Positions 46,369 to 58,019 of a DNA stretch of 64,000 bases are shown one piece after another; position 1 is the stretch's first letter; each line of letters begins with the position of its first letter. The translations under genes were made by a program, and so were the position numbers. The notes under the pieces were generated by a model. The model was not told the origin of the DNA. It did no database searches and saw only the letters and a program-made list of their open reading frames with translations. Source of the DNA: Lunularia cruciata (lineage: Eukaryota; Streptophyta; Marchantiopsida; Lunulariales; Lunulariaceae); the NCBI GenBank assembly GCA_948567375.1, contig OX419761.1, forward strand, positions 43,004,243 through 43,068,242. The letters run 5' to 3'.

Positions 46369-46560
46369 TTTGCAGCGTTAGAAGCTTTTGCCCAATTTGC
46401 TTCCGATCTTAATAAAGCTACCCAAATCCATGAGCACGAGGTCAAAGATTACGTGAATTACTGAAACAATCTCAATCTGCACCTCTTAATGTAGAAGAAG
46501 AAATAGCAACTATTTATACTGGGTGTTAATGGCTATTTAGATGTACTAGAATCAGGACAA
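46366..46560 (+). pseudogene. atpA: Nuclear insertion of chloroplast atpA fragment
   Basis: About 195 bp of the 3' half of the plastid gene for ATP synthase CF1 subunit alpha. Translation gives ALEAFAQFASDLNKAT, then after a 1-base loss near 46428 [20 protein letters not shown] and ATIYTG, then after a 1-base gain near 46522 [12 protein letters not shown]. The wording fits the chloroplast subunit and not the mitochondrial one (which has VFAQFGSDLDA). Both ends are abrupt and no further plastid sequence is seen beside it. It is a decayed NUPT with no function expected. Confidence 0.92.
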
Positions 46561-47235
46561 ACAGCAGTTTAAAAGGCTAATCATTCAGGAATCTCCGTAT
46601 CTACATTTATTTTCAGCTCCTCGAAGCATTCTCGTCGCTTGCTACGGCCTTCCCATGTCACAACCTGATTTCTCTCAGAATGGAACTTCACGAATATAAT
46701 ACTCTCCCTAATTCTCCAGCTCTATACTACCAAAGACTGGTGCCCACCTTGAACAAGACGAGATTTGAAGCAATCGGTACAAGTCTGGACTAGACGACTC
46801 TAATGGTGAATGACTTATAATTTTCATCTTGAGCAGAATGCGAATCTGGTGAGCCTTTCCCTTTCCCGACCAAACTAAAATGGAAATCCAAAGTGATCTT
46901 ATATAAGTAATCTTAATCCATGAGGGATTTTCAACCTGATTCTTCTCAACCTATGTGTTACAATACATTTTAGGGAAACGAATCTGGAACATAAACGATT
47001 TCAACACGAGAGGGAGAGGATGAACACTTTTGAAGACTATCCCATATCAGCAGATACCGAAATTCCACTCTATGTATACTGTTCACCCATCAGTTGAGTG
47101 ACTTGCATATGAAAGCCAAAAATTCATATTTATTATATCGAGTACTGTGCCTCAAGTAACTTCAATAATGACTTCCATTGGTTGATAGTCAGCTCTGATA
47201 AAGAAACTGTAATGGTGTGAGAAACCTGGTACTGA
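46561..47235. other. Spacer, nothing recognised
   Basis: Non-coding sequence between the plastid fragment and the start of block 3 homology. Confidence 0.5.
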
Positions 47236-47615
47236 TAATAAGGAGTAATATGTTGGATGTTACACCACAAATCGGAGCTGCCCAATAAGTCGGGATGCAC
47301 ATCATTAAAGCGTTTCAAATTGAGCACTCGAAATGTAAAGTCATCTGCAAATGGAACCCGGGGCCTCTTTCAAGAATGGCGGAAGAACACTTTTTACAAT
47401 GATGGCTGTCAAGCTAATAGTTCGCAACTCAATTAATGAGGGGGATTTAATACGAATTCGAAGCAAACAATCGTGGAAGACAACTCCCGCCGGTCAAGTT
47501 GTGAAGGACGTTCAGACAGATTCGTTCAAATGAAATGTACAGTACATATAAATCTACGCGTGCAGATATAGTACTCCCCATTCACCTGCCTTACGTGAAT
47601 TGTATTAACACCCGA

Positions 47616-48370
47616 TCCATTGGTAAACTGACAGTGCCTGCGGATCTCTCCCTCAGTTCCTGTAAGAAATCCGAGGTTGCCCATCTTCACCATGGCGGCT
47701 GCGAACTCGTCGAAGAACGAAGAACCTGGGGTGGATATGTCCTCAACCACCTGACGTCCGAATGAGTCGGTGATAAGAGCATTGTCGGAAGTGAATACTC
47801 CTCTGTCGGTGAGAACTTCCTTGTAGTAGAAGCGGTCAAATTGGTTCTTGGATGGATCCATATCCACAATGTTGTCCCTGTTGCCCTTGGGACATTTCTT
47901 CTTCAGGGTCTTGGCGAACTCAACGTCGAGATCGGGGTTAGTGAGATTCTCAATGCCGGTGTAATTGTACAATTAAGGAGCAACACCGTTGCAGTGAGTG
48001 CGACCTATGGTGTGAGCACCTGCCAAAATTGCACATTGGGGAACAAATTTAGTGTCAGTCTGTCAAAGAAAATCAGCGATAGAAATGTATGGTCGAACGG
48101 TGGAAACTCCCATTGAGATACAAAACCCAGTTTACAGTCTAGATGTTGAAGGCATTCCATACGTACATGAAAACGCATCAGGTCATCTTGAGGTCATCTT
48201 TACCTGAAAGCACAATTATCTCCCTTGAGCTGAACCCCTTGATAGTGAAGTTTTTGGACGAGCTCGTCAAAGGTCAAGGTAGGAAATGGGTGGTTGGTGT
48301 CGGCATCAAGAGAGCGAGAGATCACTCCATCCCTACGGCACAGCATAACGGGCGAGCTTGGTCCTCCCAC
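47616..48370 (-). pseudogene. Class III peroxidase gamma (beta-like, exons 1-2 deleted)
   Basis: Exon 3 (48370-48204) and exon 4 (48019-47616) of a beta-like gene on the minus strand. Exon 3 is one base too long (an extra A after GAGCTCGTCC) and so is shifted. Exon 4 has a TAA (47975-47973) in place of Gln in APQLYNY. The normal TGA has become GGA (47618-47616), extending the frame. It lacks the 11-bp insertion of beta exon 4, so that insertion arose after the copies split. The proximal-His motif GAHTIGRTH is recognisable, but distal-site exons 1 and 2 are gone. Dead. Confidence 0.9.
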
Positions 48371-48784
48371 CTGTGGATCAAAACGTGTTAGTATACTGAT
48401 GATCGTACTTGCAGATCCATGTCCAAATTAAAGTTGTAAATTCCACAACGTAGCCTCGTCATTACGTTGGGATCAAAACGTGCTAGTATGTTGATAGTTT
48501 TGTATCACAGCTGCAGAAGGGTGATCTTTCTCCAACTTGACTGTCTTCTCCCTGTCCATCGTCAAAATGTTCACAAAGAAGTCAGCTAAGGAAGGAATCA
48601 TTTTGCTACTGGCCCAGTAACAGTATCTGTAAACAAGCTGCAGGTTTAGATCTAAAACCGAAAGCAAGCTTGCAATTAGATAAAGGTAAGTGAAGAAGCA
48701 TGACATGAGATTATCTTAAAACGACAACAGGTACGAGAAGACAAATCATTAATCCAACTGCTCCTATCATCCATGTGCTAAGAG
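48371..48784 (-). other. Deleted 5' part and promoter remnant of gamma
   Basis: 48371-48470 is intron 2. The sequence GATCAAAACGTG(T/C)TAGTAT of this intron (48377) is repeated at 48471 as filler, after which beta-type leader/promoter sequence (equal to about 10010-10265) runs to the copia target AAGAG at 48780-48784. Confidence 0.75.
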
Positions 48785-48951
48785 TGTTAGAAAAATAGAG
48801 TCCCTAGGACCTCTCACAATAGCACATCTTAACTACATTAAACAGAAATCAGAAGACTAATAGTTGATAACGTGGTTCACTCCCTGTCCCGGAAGCTACC
48901 TCCACTACTGAAGCAGGCTCACACCAGCCTTCTAGAGCTTTATTTGTCATT

Positions 48952-48983
<32 letters not shown>

Positions 48984-49085
48984 TATGAAAGGTCCATCAC
49001 TGTAATCCACTTGAACTTCTAGACAAGTGACAAGCAATGGATATCAATTACGTTTGCTTTTGCTCTTGACAAGCCAAAGATAACA
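48785..49085 (-). mobile_element. 3' LTR of the right copia element
   Basis: 301 bp with inverted ends TGTTAG...TAACA, flanked outside by AAGAG (48780-48784). It contains a TA run at about 48959-48982 that is longer than in the LTR at 384-668. Confidence 0.92.
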
Positions 49086-49114
49086 ATCTCCACCTTTTGC
49101 TTGTATACGCCATA

Positions 49115-51165
49115 TCATCCTAAAGAGCACAATTTAACGTTGAGCAAGTTCATGCATAACTTGAACTTCTCAATAGGAACATGTTTAGTCAACATATCAG
49201 CTGCATTTACCTTTGTGCCAGTCTTTTGCAAATTGATCTCACCATTTATCACAGCTTCCCTGATAAAATGATGTCTTACATCAATATTCTTTGTCCTTGA
49301 ATGATATACTTGATTTTTGGCCAAGTGAATAGCACTCTGGCTGTCACAAAAAAGTGTGGAATTCATGTTAGGGAGTCCTACATCCTTGGCTAATCTTTGT
49401 AGCCATATTGCCTCTTTGGCAGCCTCAATTGTTGCCATATATTCCGCCTTTGTAGTAGAAAGAGCAACTGTAGATTGGGAGTAGACTTCCAACTTACTGC
49501 ACCACCAAGAAGTGTAAGAACAAACCTTGTTGTAGACCTTCTCTTATCCAAGTCTCCTCCAAAATCAAAATCTACATAACCTATAATTCCTCCTTCTTGG
49601 TTCTTCTCCACATCAAAGGTAATGCCAATATTTATAGTCCCTTTCAAGTAACAAAGTATACACTTCACAACTTCACAATGATGTTTCTCTAGATTTTCCA
49701 TGTATCTACTCACCATACTAACAGCATATGAGATGTATGGTCTAGTGCAGACAATAACATACATTAAACTCCCAACAACCCTAGCATAAGGAATATTTGA
49801 CATTACCTTTCTCTCCTCTTCATTTGATGGACATTGCTTCAATGATATCTTGAAATGACTTGCCATTGGAGTGCTCACTGGTGTTGCATTCTCCATGCCA
49901 AACGGAGCAAGTAATTTTTTCAAATATCTCCTTTGAGATATCCATAACTTTCCCTTGCTCATGTCCCGATGGATTTCAATCCCAAGCACCCTCTTTGAAG
50001 AACCCCAGTCCTTCATATCGAACTCCTTACCAAGTTGTGCTTGCAATTTCTTCACCTCAACCATATCCTCTGCAGCAATCAGCATATCATCCACATGTAG
50101 TACCAAGATGATTAAATCAAATAGACTAGGTCCATGTAGCTTCTTGAGGTACACACAACAATCTGATTCACTTCTGTTATATCCATGCTGCAACATGAAA
50201 GCATCAAATTGCATGTACCAAAGTCTTGGACTTTGCTTTAGTCCATTTAAAGACTTTTGTAACCTACAAACCAGGTTCTGACTCCTTGGTACCACAAAAC
50301 CTTCAGGCTGATGCATGTAAATCTCCTCCTCCAATTCTCCATGTAAAAAAGCAGTTGTAACATCTAGTTGCTCCAACTCCAAGTTATGCAATGCAACTAT
50401 TGCCAATAGTGCATGAATTAAAGCAATTTTTACCACTGGTGAAAAAATCTCATTGAAGTCAATACCTTTTTTTTGGCTATAACCCTTTGCTACAAGCCTT
50501 TCTCTGTATTGATCTCCACCTGATTTTGGAAGTCCTTCCTTCTTCCGGAATATCCATCTGCAACCAATTGCCTTCTTTCCCATAGGCAATTTTTCAAGTC
50601 TCCAAGTTTGGTTTTTTGCCAAAGACTTCATCCCCTCTTCCATTGCGCAATGCCACTTTTGACACTCTTGATCTTGCATTGCCTCTTCATGTGAAGAAAG
50701 CTCACCATTCTCCGTAAGAAGAGCATAAGCTATGAATGTATCATCAAATCTCTTTGGAGGCCTCCTATCCCTATTTGGATACCTACGTTCATGAATCACT
50801 TTTGGAATTTTCTCTTCTAATGATTCACTTGGTAGATCTACAAGAGGTGATATCTCTTCATTTCCAAGATCAATATCTATCTTAACAAAATCTGATTGAA
50901 TTTGTTTTTTCTTTTCTTCCGCTATAGTAATAGTCTCAATTGTACTCTTCCCATCATAAACTACATCCCTACTCATAACAAGACAACACCTTTCTGGATC
51001 CCAGAATCTATATCCCTTTGTATCCTTCTCATATCCCAAGAATATACATTTTCTAGATTTGGGATCTAACTTTATCCATTGTTCTTGTTGAATATGAACA
51101 TAAGCAATGCATCCAAAAAATCTAAGTGAAGAGTAATCAACATGCCGACCTGTCCATTTTTCCAT
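49115..51165 (-). pseudogene. Copia reverse transcriptase and RNase H
   Basis: A 591-codon open stretch (51165-49390) holds the integrase C-terminal tail (FFGCIAYVHI, FLGYEKDTKGYRFW), then RT: WIFRKKEG, LDVTTAFLHGELEEEIYM, and the catalytic YVDD altered to HVDD (LHVDDMLIA). It continues with VGSLMYVIVCTRPYISYAV. The frame then shifts to RNase H at 49492-49115: TTKAEYMATIEAAKEAIWL, CDSQSAIHLAKN, AADMLTKHV. It converts element RNA to cDNA. The Tyr-to-His change and the frameshift near 49490 argue that it is inactive. Confidence 0.9.
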
Positions 51166-51841
51166 AGGTGTCTTACACTCAATAGCAGTTGAAGGAGAAA
51201 TATTACCAAATGACAGGCTGTATTTACAGCTTTTACCCAGAAACTCTTCTCCAATCCGGCATTGCTTAACATACTTCTTGCTTTCTCTAAGAGTGTATGA
51301 TCTATCCGCTCTTCCACTCCATTTTGTTGAGGGGTACCCAGAACTGTGAAGTGATGAATTATCCCTTCACTCTTACAATATCTATCAAACTCTCCAGATT
51401 TGTATTCTCCACCATTATCAGATCTCAAACACTTCACTCTCCTTCTAGTTTGTTTCTCCATCATCCCCTCTGATTTTTGCTTCATGGTGTAGACCCATAC
51501 TCTCCTAGAGTAATCATCAACCAAAGACACAAAATATAATGCTCCTGATTTTGAAGCTACAGGTGCAGGGCCCAAACATCAATATGCACATAGTGTAAAA
51601 TTCCCTTTGTGCAATGAACTCCTGTGGAAAGGCTTACCCTTCGTTGCTTTTCTATTACATAATGTTCACAGAATTTTAACTTACAACTTTTAAGGCCCTT
51701 TAGAAGTTGTTTCTTGGACAATTCACTAAGACCTCTTTCACTCATATGACCCAAACGTAGGTGCCATAACTGAGTAAGATCTTTAGGATCTTCACTTTCT
51801 GAAATGATACTTGCCACTCCTCCAGTAATGGTCTCTACCAC
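51072..51841 (-). pseudogene. Copia integrase (frameshifted)
   Basis: Zinc-binding half LWHLRLGHMSERGLSELS with CEHY where CxxC is expected (Cys to Tyr) at 51841-51557. Catalytic core at 51575-51072: HIDVW, GALYFVSLVDDYSRRVWVY, RSDNGGEY and NGVEER carry the D, D and E. Frame changes occur near 51565 and 51170. Confidence 0.88.
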
Positions 51842-51933
51842 AAGCTCATAAAGATTTCATATCTTCTTGCTCTTCATTACAACCACTTCTCCTTTTGATA
51901 CCTTGAGTGATCCACATTTTCTGCTCCCCACTT

Positions 51934-52692
51934 CTAACCATTTGAGCCCAATGTGCCTAGTGATATCAAATTCTTCCTTAACTCAGGAACATGCCTCACA
52001 TCAACAAGAGTCCTCATAATACCATCAAACATCTTAATGCGTATTGTACCAATGCCAATAGCTTTGCAAGCCATGTTGTTCCCCATTATTACAGATCCTC
52101 CATTGAATGGTTTGTACTCATGAAACCACTCCTTATTTGGACACATATGAGATGAGAAACCTGAGTCCAATATATATGACTCCTCAAATTTATCTTTGTC
52201 TTGGGTAGCACATAGAACATCATCCACAATACCAGATGACTCAGCAATACTTGCTTGATCTGAAAGTTGATCTTTATCCTTATCCGACTCAAGCCTCTTG
52301 TTGTTACAATCCTTCTTGAAATGTCCAACCTTCCCACAAATCCAACATTTGCCTTTGAAACCTCCAGTTCTAGACTTGGATTTTGATTTACTCCTGATCT
52401 GATCTCTCTCTCTTATCCTTCCTGTGATAAATAGAGCCTCCAGATTTGTCTTTTCTTGGTTGTGTCTTTTTTGCATCTCATTGGACAATAATGCTGAAGT
52501 AACCTACTCACAGTTTATATCATCCTTCCCATATAGAAGAGTTGTGACCATATGCTCATATGAAGGAGAAAGTGAAATCAGTAACAACAATGCCTTATCC
52601 TCCTCTTCTAACTTGACCTCTATACTCATCAACTCACAAATGATTTTGTTGAAAGCATTGAGATGCTCCATAATACTCTGGACTTCCTTCAT
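51934..52692 (-). pseudogene. Copia gag C-terminal part, zinc knuckle and protease
   Basis: 52692-52504: SIMEHLNAFNKIICELMSIE and YEHMVTTLL (gag core). After a stop, 52488-51934 gives the perfect knuckle CWICGKVGHFKKDC (CX2CX4HX4C), then protease with ILDSGFSSHMCP (active-site DSG), IGIGTIRIKMFDG and VRHVPELRKNLISLG. A stop/shift lies near 51900 before integrase. Confidence 0.88.
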
Positions 52693-55600
52693 CCCGTAAG
52701 ATGCGGTGGCAAGTTCAGGCCATTGTTAATTTCCTCTACAGTAAATATGGAGTTCAAGCAGTCCAATGGAACTCGGGTATAATCATGACTATCTTCATGA
52801 TCAAATTTGTGACAAATGTCTGCACGCTAGCTATGCAGTTCCATACGGAAACTTTTCCTCAAGGATTAACATGTTTCTGTAGTTTGAGTTCACATGTTGA
52901 CTTCCACCAAGCCTCACTAAATGTAAGGTTTTATTTTGTAGAATATGTTGTGGACGTGACGTCGTGTAGTAGTGCGCCTGCTGTGGAGTTACCATACTAT
53001 ATATGTAATTAAGTACATCGCGTTCTGCGAGATCTGCTGCTTGCTGGGGGTGCTAAACAGTTGTCTTATGTTAGTGCGTACTTGGCATTGAGGATAAAAC
53101 TAGTCTCTCGACGTCTTTTCGCCGGCAGTCGTAACCAGAAAATTGCTGGACACTCGACTCAGGCCGACACAAATTTACATCTAGGGCGATTCACCCTTTA
53201 GCCCCGCTGAACTTATTCACATGATATATAGCCCTGCACACACCTGAACTCTCCATAGACAAGTTGTAGATTTTTCGTGTGCGGTGATATGCTACGAACA
53301 GTAGACCGGTGAAACAGAACCTTCACCAGAAGCTTAACAAATGTGTTTTTTCTGCTCTGGGTGAAATAGAAGATGTCCGAATGAAGTTGGGGGCAAGCTG
53401 GTGACATATAATGTTGACAATGTCATCCGAAGAAACAGCAGCAAGATCTAGATCCAATGATCCATCTATATTTCATCTGATCATTATCCTGAAACCCTGA
53501 TTGTTCATGTCAGTGGTAATTCAAAAGTTGGGTCAATTCCATCCCTCAGAACGCGACCGATCGTGTTATTTTGAGGAGAGACCTTCGGAAAACTTCAGAC
53601 ATCAGCATCAGTATCTTATCTTCCACGTGCAGTTACTGTACACCTTAGGCTCTAGACAGTATATCGATCTGGAGCTGGACGAAATTCATGTAATTGGTAC
53701 CACGTCTTCTAAGTTTCGCGCATAAGAATGGCCATGTTAACTCGACTAGGCCCAACTTGCGAAGGCTCGAGTGATTTGCCCTCTCACGAAAGAAGGACAA
53801 AACGCATTTCTGCGCTAGCCTACACATAAGCTCATTACCAAGGAAAGAGAGAAAGGAATCAACAAGCTATCTATACAGCGATATATTCATTGTTTTAATG
53901 AACATTCACAATGTATCCACTAGCTTACCTTGTGGATACATTGTGTTACAACGACAGTAGCAATATTTTCACATTGTGTCTTAGTTGATCTTGAAGTTGA
54001 ACTGGTGCCCTGGATCCGGTCTTTAAATTCGAGACTTTATCCATTAATATCAAGCAATCTGCAAAAGTGTAAGTAAATGTATAAATGAAATAGATGAGTG
54101 AGGACGGCCGCGTAGAAAAAGTGAAGGATGGGAAGATAAATAAAGTATATAAAAATATATAAAAAATAAATAAAAATATAAATAAACTGAAAAATAAAAA
54201 TAAAATAAACAACATGGAAAATTCAGTGGACATTTGTTGTACATTAGAAAAGGAAAAAGACAGTGAAGTGAGAAGGATTTCTTTTCATCTCAACATGCAT
54301 CGTTGGAAATCATCCTAATAATACTATACTAATACTAATACTAATATTCCAATTAAATTTCCTCGCTTGGTACAATTTAAATTGAATTAAAGGTTGTTAA
54401 CTTATTCTTCTCACACTACAACACCAATCGCAATTTTATCTCATTTACTGGGTATATTATTTTTGAACTGCAAAATTATTCATCATCCGAGCAGGAAGTT
54501 GCTCTTACCCATCATGCCTTACTCAAGGAACCACGCTGCCTATGTAGAGCATTTAGTAAGGGTGGCATAATTTGCTCGAGGAGCCACACCCCCTTTGTAA
54601 ACCTGGTTCTTTACTGGATATTTGATCTTCAAATTGAAAAAATTAAGACAGCTTATATAGTTGTAAACTTCGTTTGGGCAAAGCAACAGCACTTTTGAAA
54701 ACTTTTCATTTTGCAAGCCAGAGTGGACTCTGATTGGTCAACAAGGTCAGCAACGTTTTTATAGTGCCTATGCTTCGGCATAATGTTTGGAGTCTACCTT
54801 GATGAATTCATAAAGGTGACTCATATCGCTTGGACCTACTTGGATTTCAAATTCATTACTGATTTGACTACTTTTGTGATTGAAGAGACAGTTGTTGAAC
54901 TGAGGTTGCAAGACAGTTTTTTACTACTATGCTGGTGCTACCAAACCTCGTAGTCCAAAAGCACTACGCTACTAAACTCTACTGCTCCAGTGATTCTATG
55001 CACAAAGTGTCCGCAAATCATCCAAATTTGTAACGCTATTCCAACACTTTATTTGGATTGTACAAGATTCATGATCAAGAATCTCATCTTCCCTGCAGCG
55101 GCCTGACCGATCTAATCCTTTTATTCCAGGAAAACGCAAGCGCTACCTAGAGGCTATGCCTTTCTATTACATGTTATGACCATGTGCATGTGTGGGAAGC
55201 TCGAGCTCAAAATTTGCATCGCGGTCCATCGAGTGATCCTTGAACTACTACACATCCAGCTGCACGAGTGGAAATAGGATGAAACTCTTTAAACGTCACT
55301 ATCAAAGTAGAACTACCCTAGCGAATCCGGATTAGCAGACGGATTAAGCTTTCCTCGGGCTACTATTGATTGACTAGGCCCAACTTGTGAAGGCTCGAGT
55401 GATTTGCCCTCTCACGAAAGAAAGACAAAACGCATTTCTGTGCTAGCCTACACATAAGCTCATTACCAAGGAAAGAGAGGAAGGAATCAACAAGCTATCT
55501 ATACAGCGATATATTCATTGTTTTAATGAACATTCACAATGTATCCACTAGCTTACCTTGTGGATACATTGTGTTACAACGACAGTAGCAATATATTCAC

Positions 55601-57440
55601 ATTGTGTCTTAGTTGATCTTGAAGTTGAACTGGTGCCCTGGACCCGCTCTTTAATCTCTAAGTCTGTACACCTATACCATACCGCTCTTTAAATTCGAGA
55701 CTTTATTCATTAATATCAAGCAATCTGCAAAAGTGTAAGTAAATGTATAAATGAAATAGATGAGAGAGGACAGCCGCGTAGAAAAAGTGAAGGATGGGAA
55801 GATAAATAAAGTATATACAAAATATAAAAAATATAGAAAATTTTAAATAAACTAAATAAATATAATAAAATAAACAAATGGAAAATTCAGTGGACATTTG
55901 TTGTACATTAGAATAGGAAAAAGACAGTGAAGTGAGAAGGATTTCTTTTCATCTCAACATGCATCGTTAGAAATCATCCTAATAATCTATACTAATATTA
56001 ATTCCAATTAAATTTCCTCGCTTGGTACAATTTAAATTGAATTAAAGGTTTTTAACTTATTCTTCTCACACTACAACACCAATCGCAATTTTATCTCATT
56101 TACTGGGTATATTATTTTTGAACTGCAACATTATTCATCATCCGAGCAGGAAGTTGCTCTTACCCATCACGCCTTACTCAAGGAACCACGCTGCCTATGT
56201 AGAGCATTTAGTAAGGGTGGCATAATTTGCTCGAGGAGCCACACGCCCTTTGTAAACCTGGTTCTTTACTGGATATTTGATCTTCAAATTGAAAAAATTA
56301 AGACAGCTTATATAGTTGTAAACTTCGTTTGGGCAACAGCACTTTTGAAAACTTTTCATTTTGCAAGCCAGAGTCGACTCTTATTGGTCAACAAGGTCAG
56401 CAACGTTTTTATAGTGCCTATGCTTCGGGATAATGTTTGGAGTCTACCTTGATGAATTCATAAAGGTGACTCATATCGCTTGGACCTACTTGGATTTCAA
56501 ATTCATTACTGATTTGACTACTTTTGTGATTGAAGACACAGTTGTTGAACTGAGTTTGCAAGACAGTTTTTTACTACTATGCTGGTGCTACCAAACCTCG
56601 TAGTCCAAAAGCACTACGCTACTCAAGTCTACTGCTCCAGTGATTCTGTGCACAAAGTGTCTGCAAATCATCCAAATTTGTAACGCTATTCCAACACTTT
56701 ATTTGGATTGTACAAGATTCATGATCAAGAATCTCATCTTCCCTGCAGCGGCCTGACCGATCTAATCCTTTCATTCCAGGAAAACGCAAGCGCTACCTAG
56801 AGGCTATGCCTTTCTATTACATGTTATGACCATGTGCATGTGTGGGAAGCTCGAGCTCAACATTTGCATCGCGGTCCATCGAGTGATCCTTGAACTACAC
56901 ATCCAGCTGCACGAGTGGAAATAGGATGAAACTCTTTAAACGTCACTATCAAATTAGAACTACCCTAGCGAATCCGGATTAGTAGACGGATTAAGCTTTC
57001 CTCGAGCTACTATTGATTTTAGTCAATTATTTATAACGTGGCCAGCCAGAAAGACATACAAAGTGCCTGTTCAAGTGGTCTCCTCTACATGACTAGCTAC
57101 TCTAACTGGACGATTAGCGGTAATGTAGCCAAGAACTTCAAAATCATGCATTATTTATTCTCGATTGGCTAGTACTGCCATTGAAGAAATAGCAACCGTA
57201 AACATTCTGCAGGTGTTTCATGGATTATTGGAATTACATCCTGTAAAGTGGATCTGTGTGCTCCATGATTATAATATTCTATTCTCACTGTCATCCGAAG
57301 AGCTGTAATTGATCGCCTAGGCTCCATGATGCTCAACGAACAATCCGGCTGGCTTTGAGTCCAACGCGGGCAGATGTGGGAGTACCCTAAACTTGCGGTA
57401 CGTGCGATGAGGGACTTTACATCAACATATATCTTCAACC
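52693..57440 (+). other. Upstream region of alpha2, non-coding
   Basis: Colinear with 1129-4250 of block 1 plus the extra tandem unit. No gene recognised. Holds two perfect copies of the 14-bp-arm stem-loop. Confidence 0.7.
53743..57018 (+). repeat. 1.63-kb tandem duplication upstream of alpha2
   Basis: Unit 1 (53743-55371) and unit 2 (55372 to about 57018) both start GACTAGGCCCAACTTG; period 1629 bp. Block 1 has one copy (about 2175-3830). The joint is at TACTATTGATTGACTAGG, with TGA/ATTG microhomology. The units differ by scattered substitutions and small indels (notably in the A/T-rich stretch at 54130-54210 and 55800-55880), so the duplication is not brand new. Confidence 0.9.
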
Positions 57441-58019
57441 GCTACCATATATAAATGATGGAAATGGGGAAGTAAGACATCGTCATTTCCTGGAACCTCA
57501 AAACTCCAGGAAGGGACGTCGTGGACTCTAGATCTACCCGCTCTGGAGCTTTCTCATGCGTAAGTTGTCCACATGCTTGTACCTTTGCCAAATTCTTGTC
57601 CTGCCTTATCTCTACGCATCTCGGTAGTCTCATACCATCGCAGGAGATTTTGCAGTTTATATAATCATTTCCAAGCCTCCTCCGAAGATTCTCTTACAAT
57701 GTCCCCAAATCCGCACGAGAGGAAGAATGGCCATGAAGATAGGATTTATCAAATCGCACTGTTACGTGGCCGTCTTGGAGTCCATGAAATATTTGCTTTC
57801 ATGGGATTACACTCTCCAATACAGTCCTCGTTATTATTTTTTGACCCAACTTTACAGTGAGCTGCAGATTTTAACTGTAGCTCTTGAATTACGTTTCCTC
57901 ACTAACACCCGTCCTCTTGTTTCTCCAGAGTGGAAAGAGGTGAGTCAGTCAAGAAGCCTTGAAGCGCTTCTGAAGCAGCTGTTCAGAGAAACAAAACGCT
58001 TAAGCTAGCTGCAGTTACC
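57441..58019 (+). promoter_or_regulatory. Proximal promoter / 5' leader region of alpha2
   Basis: Same elements as at alpha1, including the TATA-like TTTATATA at 57656-57663 and the ACCATGG start context. Differences from alpha1 are few. Confidence 0.35.

Larger units (their letters stand above)
48785..52692 (-). mobile_element. 5'-truncated Ty1/copia element
   Basis: Minus-strand order from 52692: gag, zinc knuckle, protease, integrase, RT, RNase H, purine tract (AAAAGGTGGAGAT), 3' LTR. The 5' LTR, primer site and Gag N-terminus are absent; the missing parts are seen at 1-668 next to the same target site. Integrase before RT is the copia order. The Gag and RT style is Tnt1/Tork-like (inference). 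Inactive. Confidence 0.92.

Noticed and set aside
46366-46560. Mitochondrial or nuclear ATP synthase alpha gene
   Set aside because: The residues match the chloroplast subunit, and the fragment is short and frameshifted.
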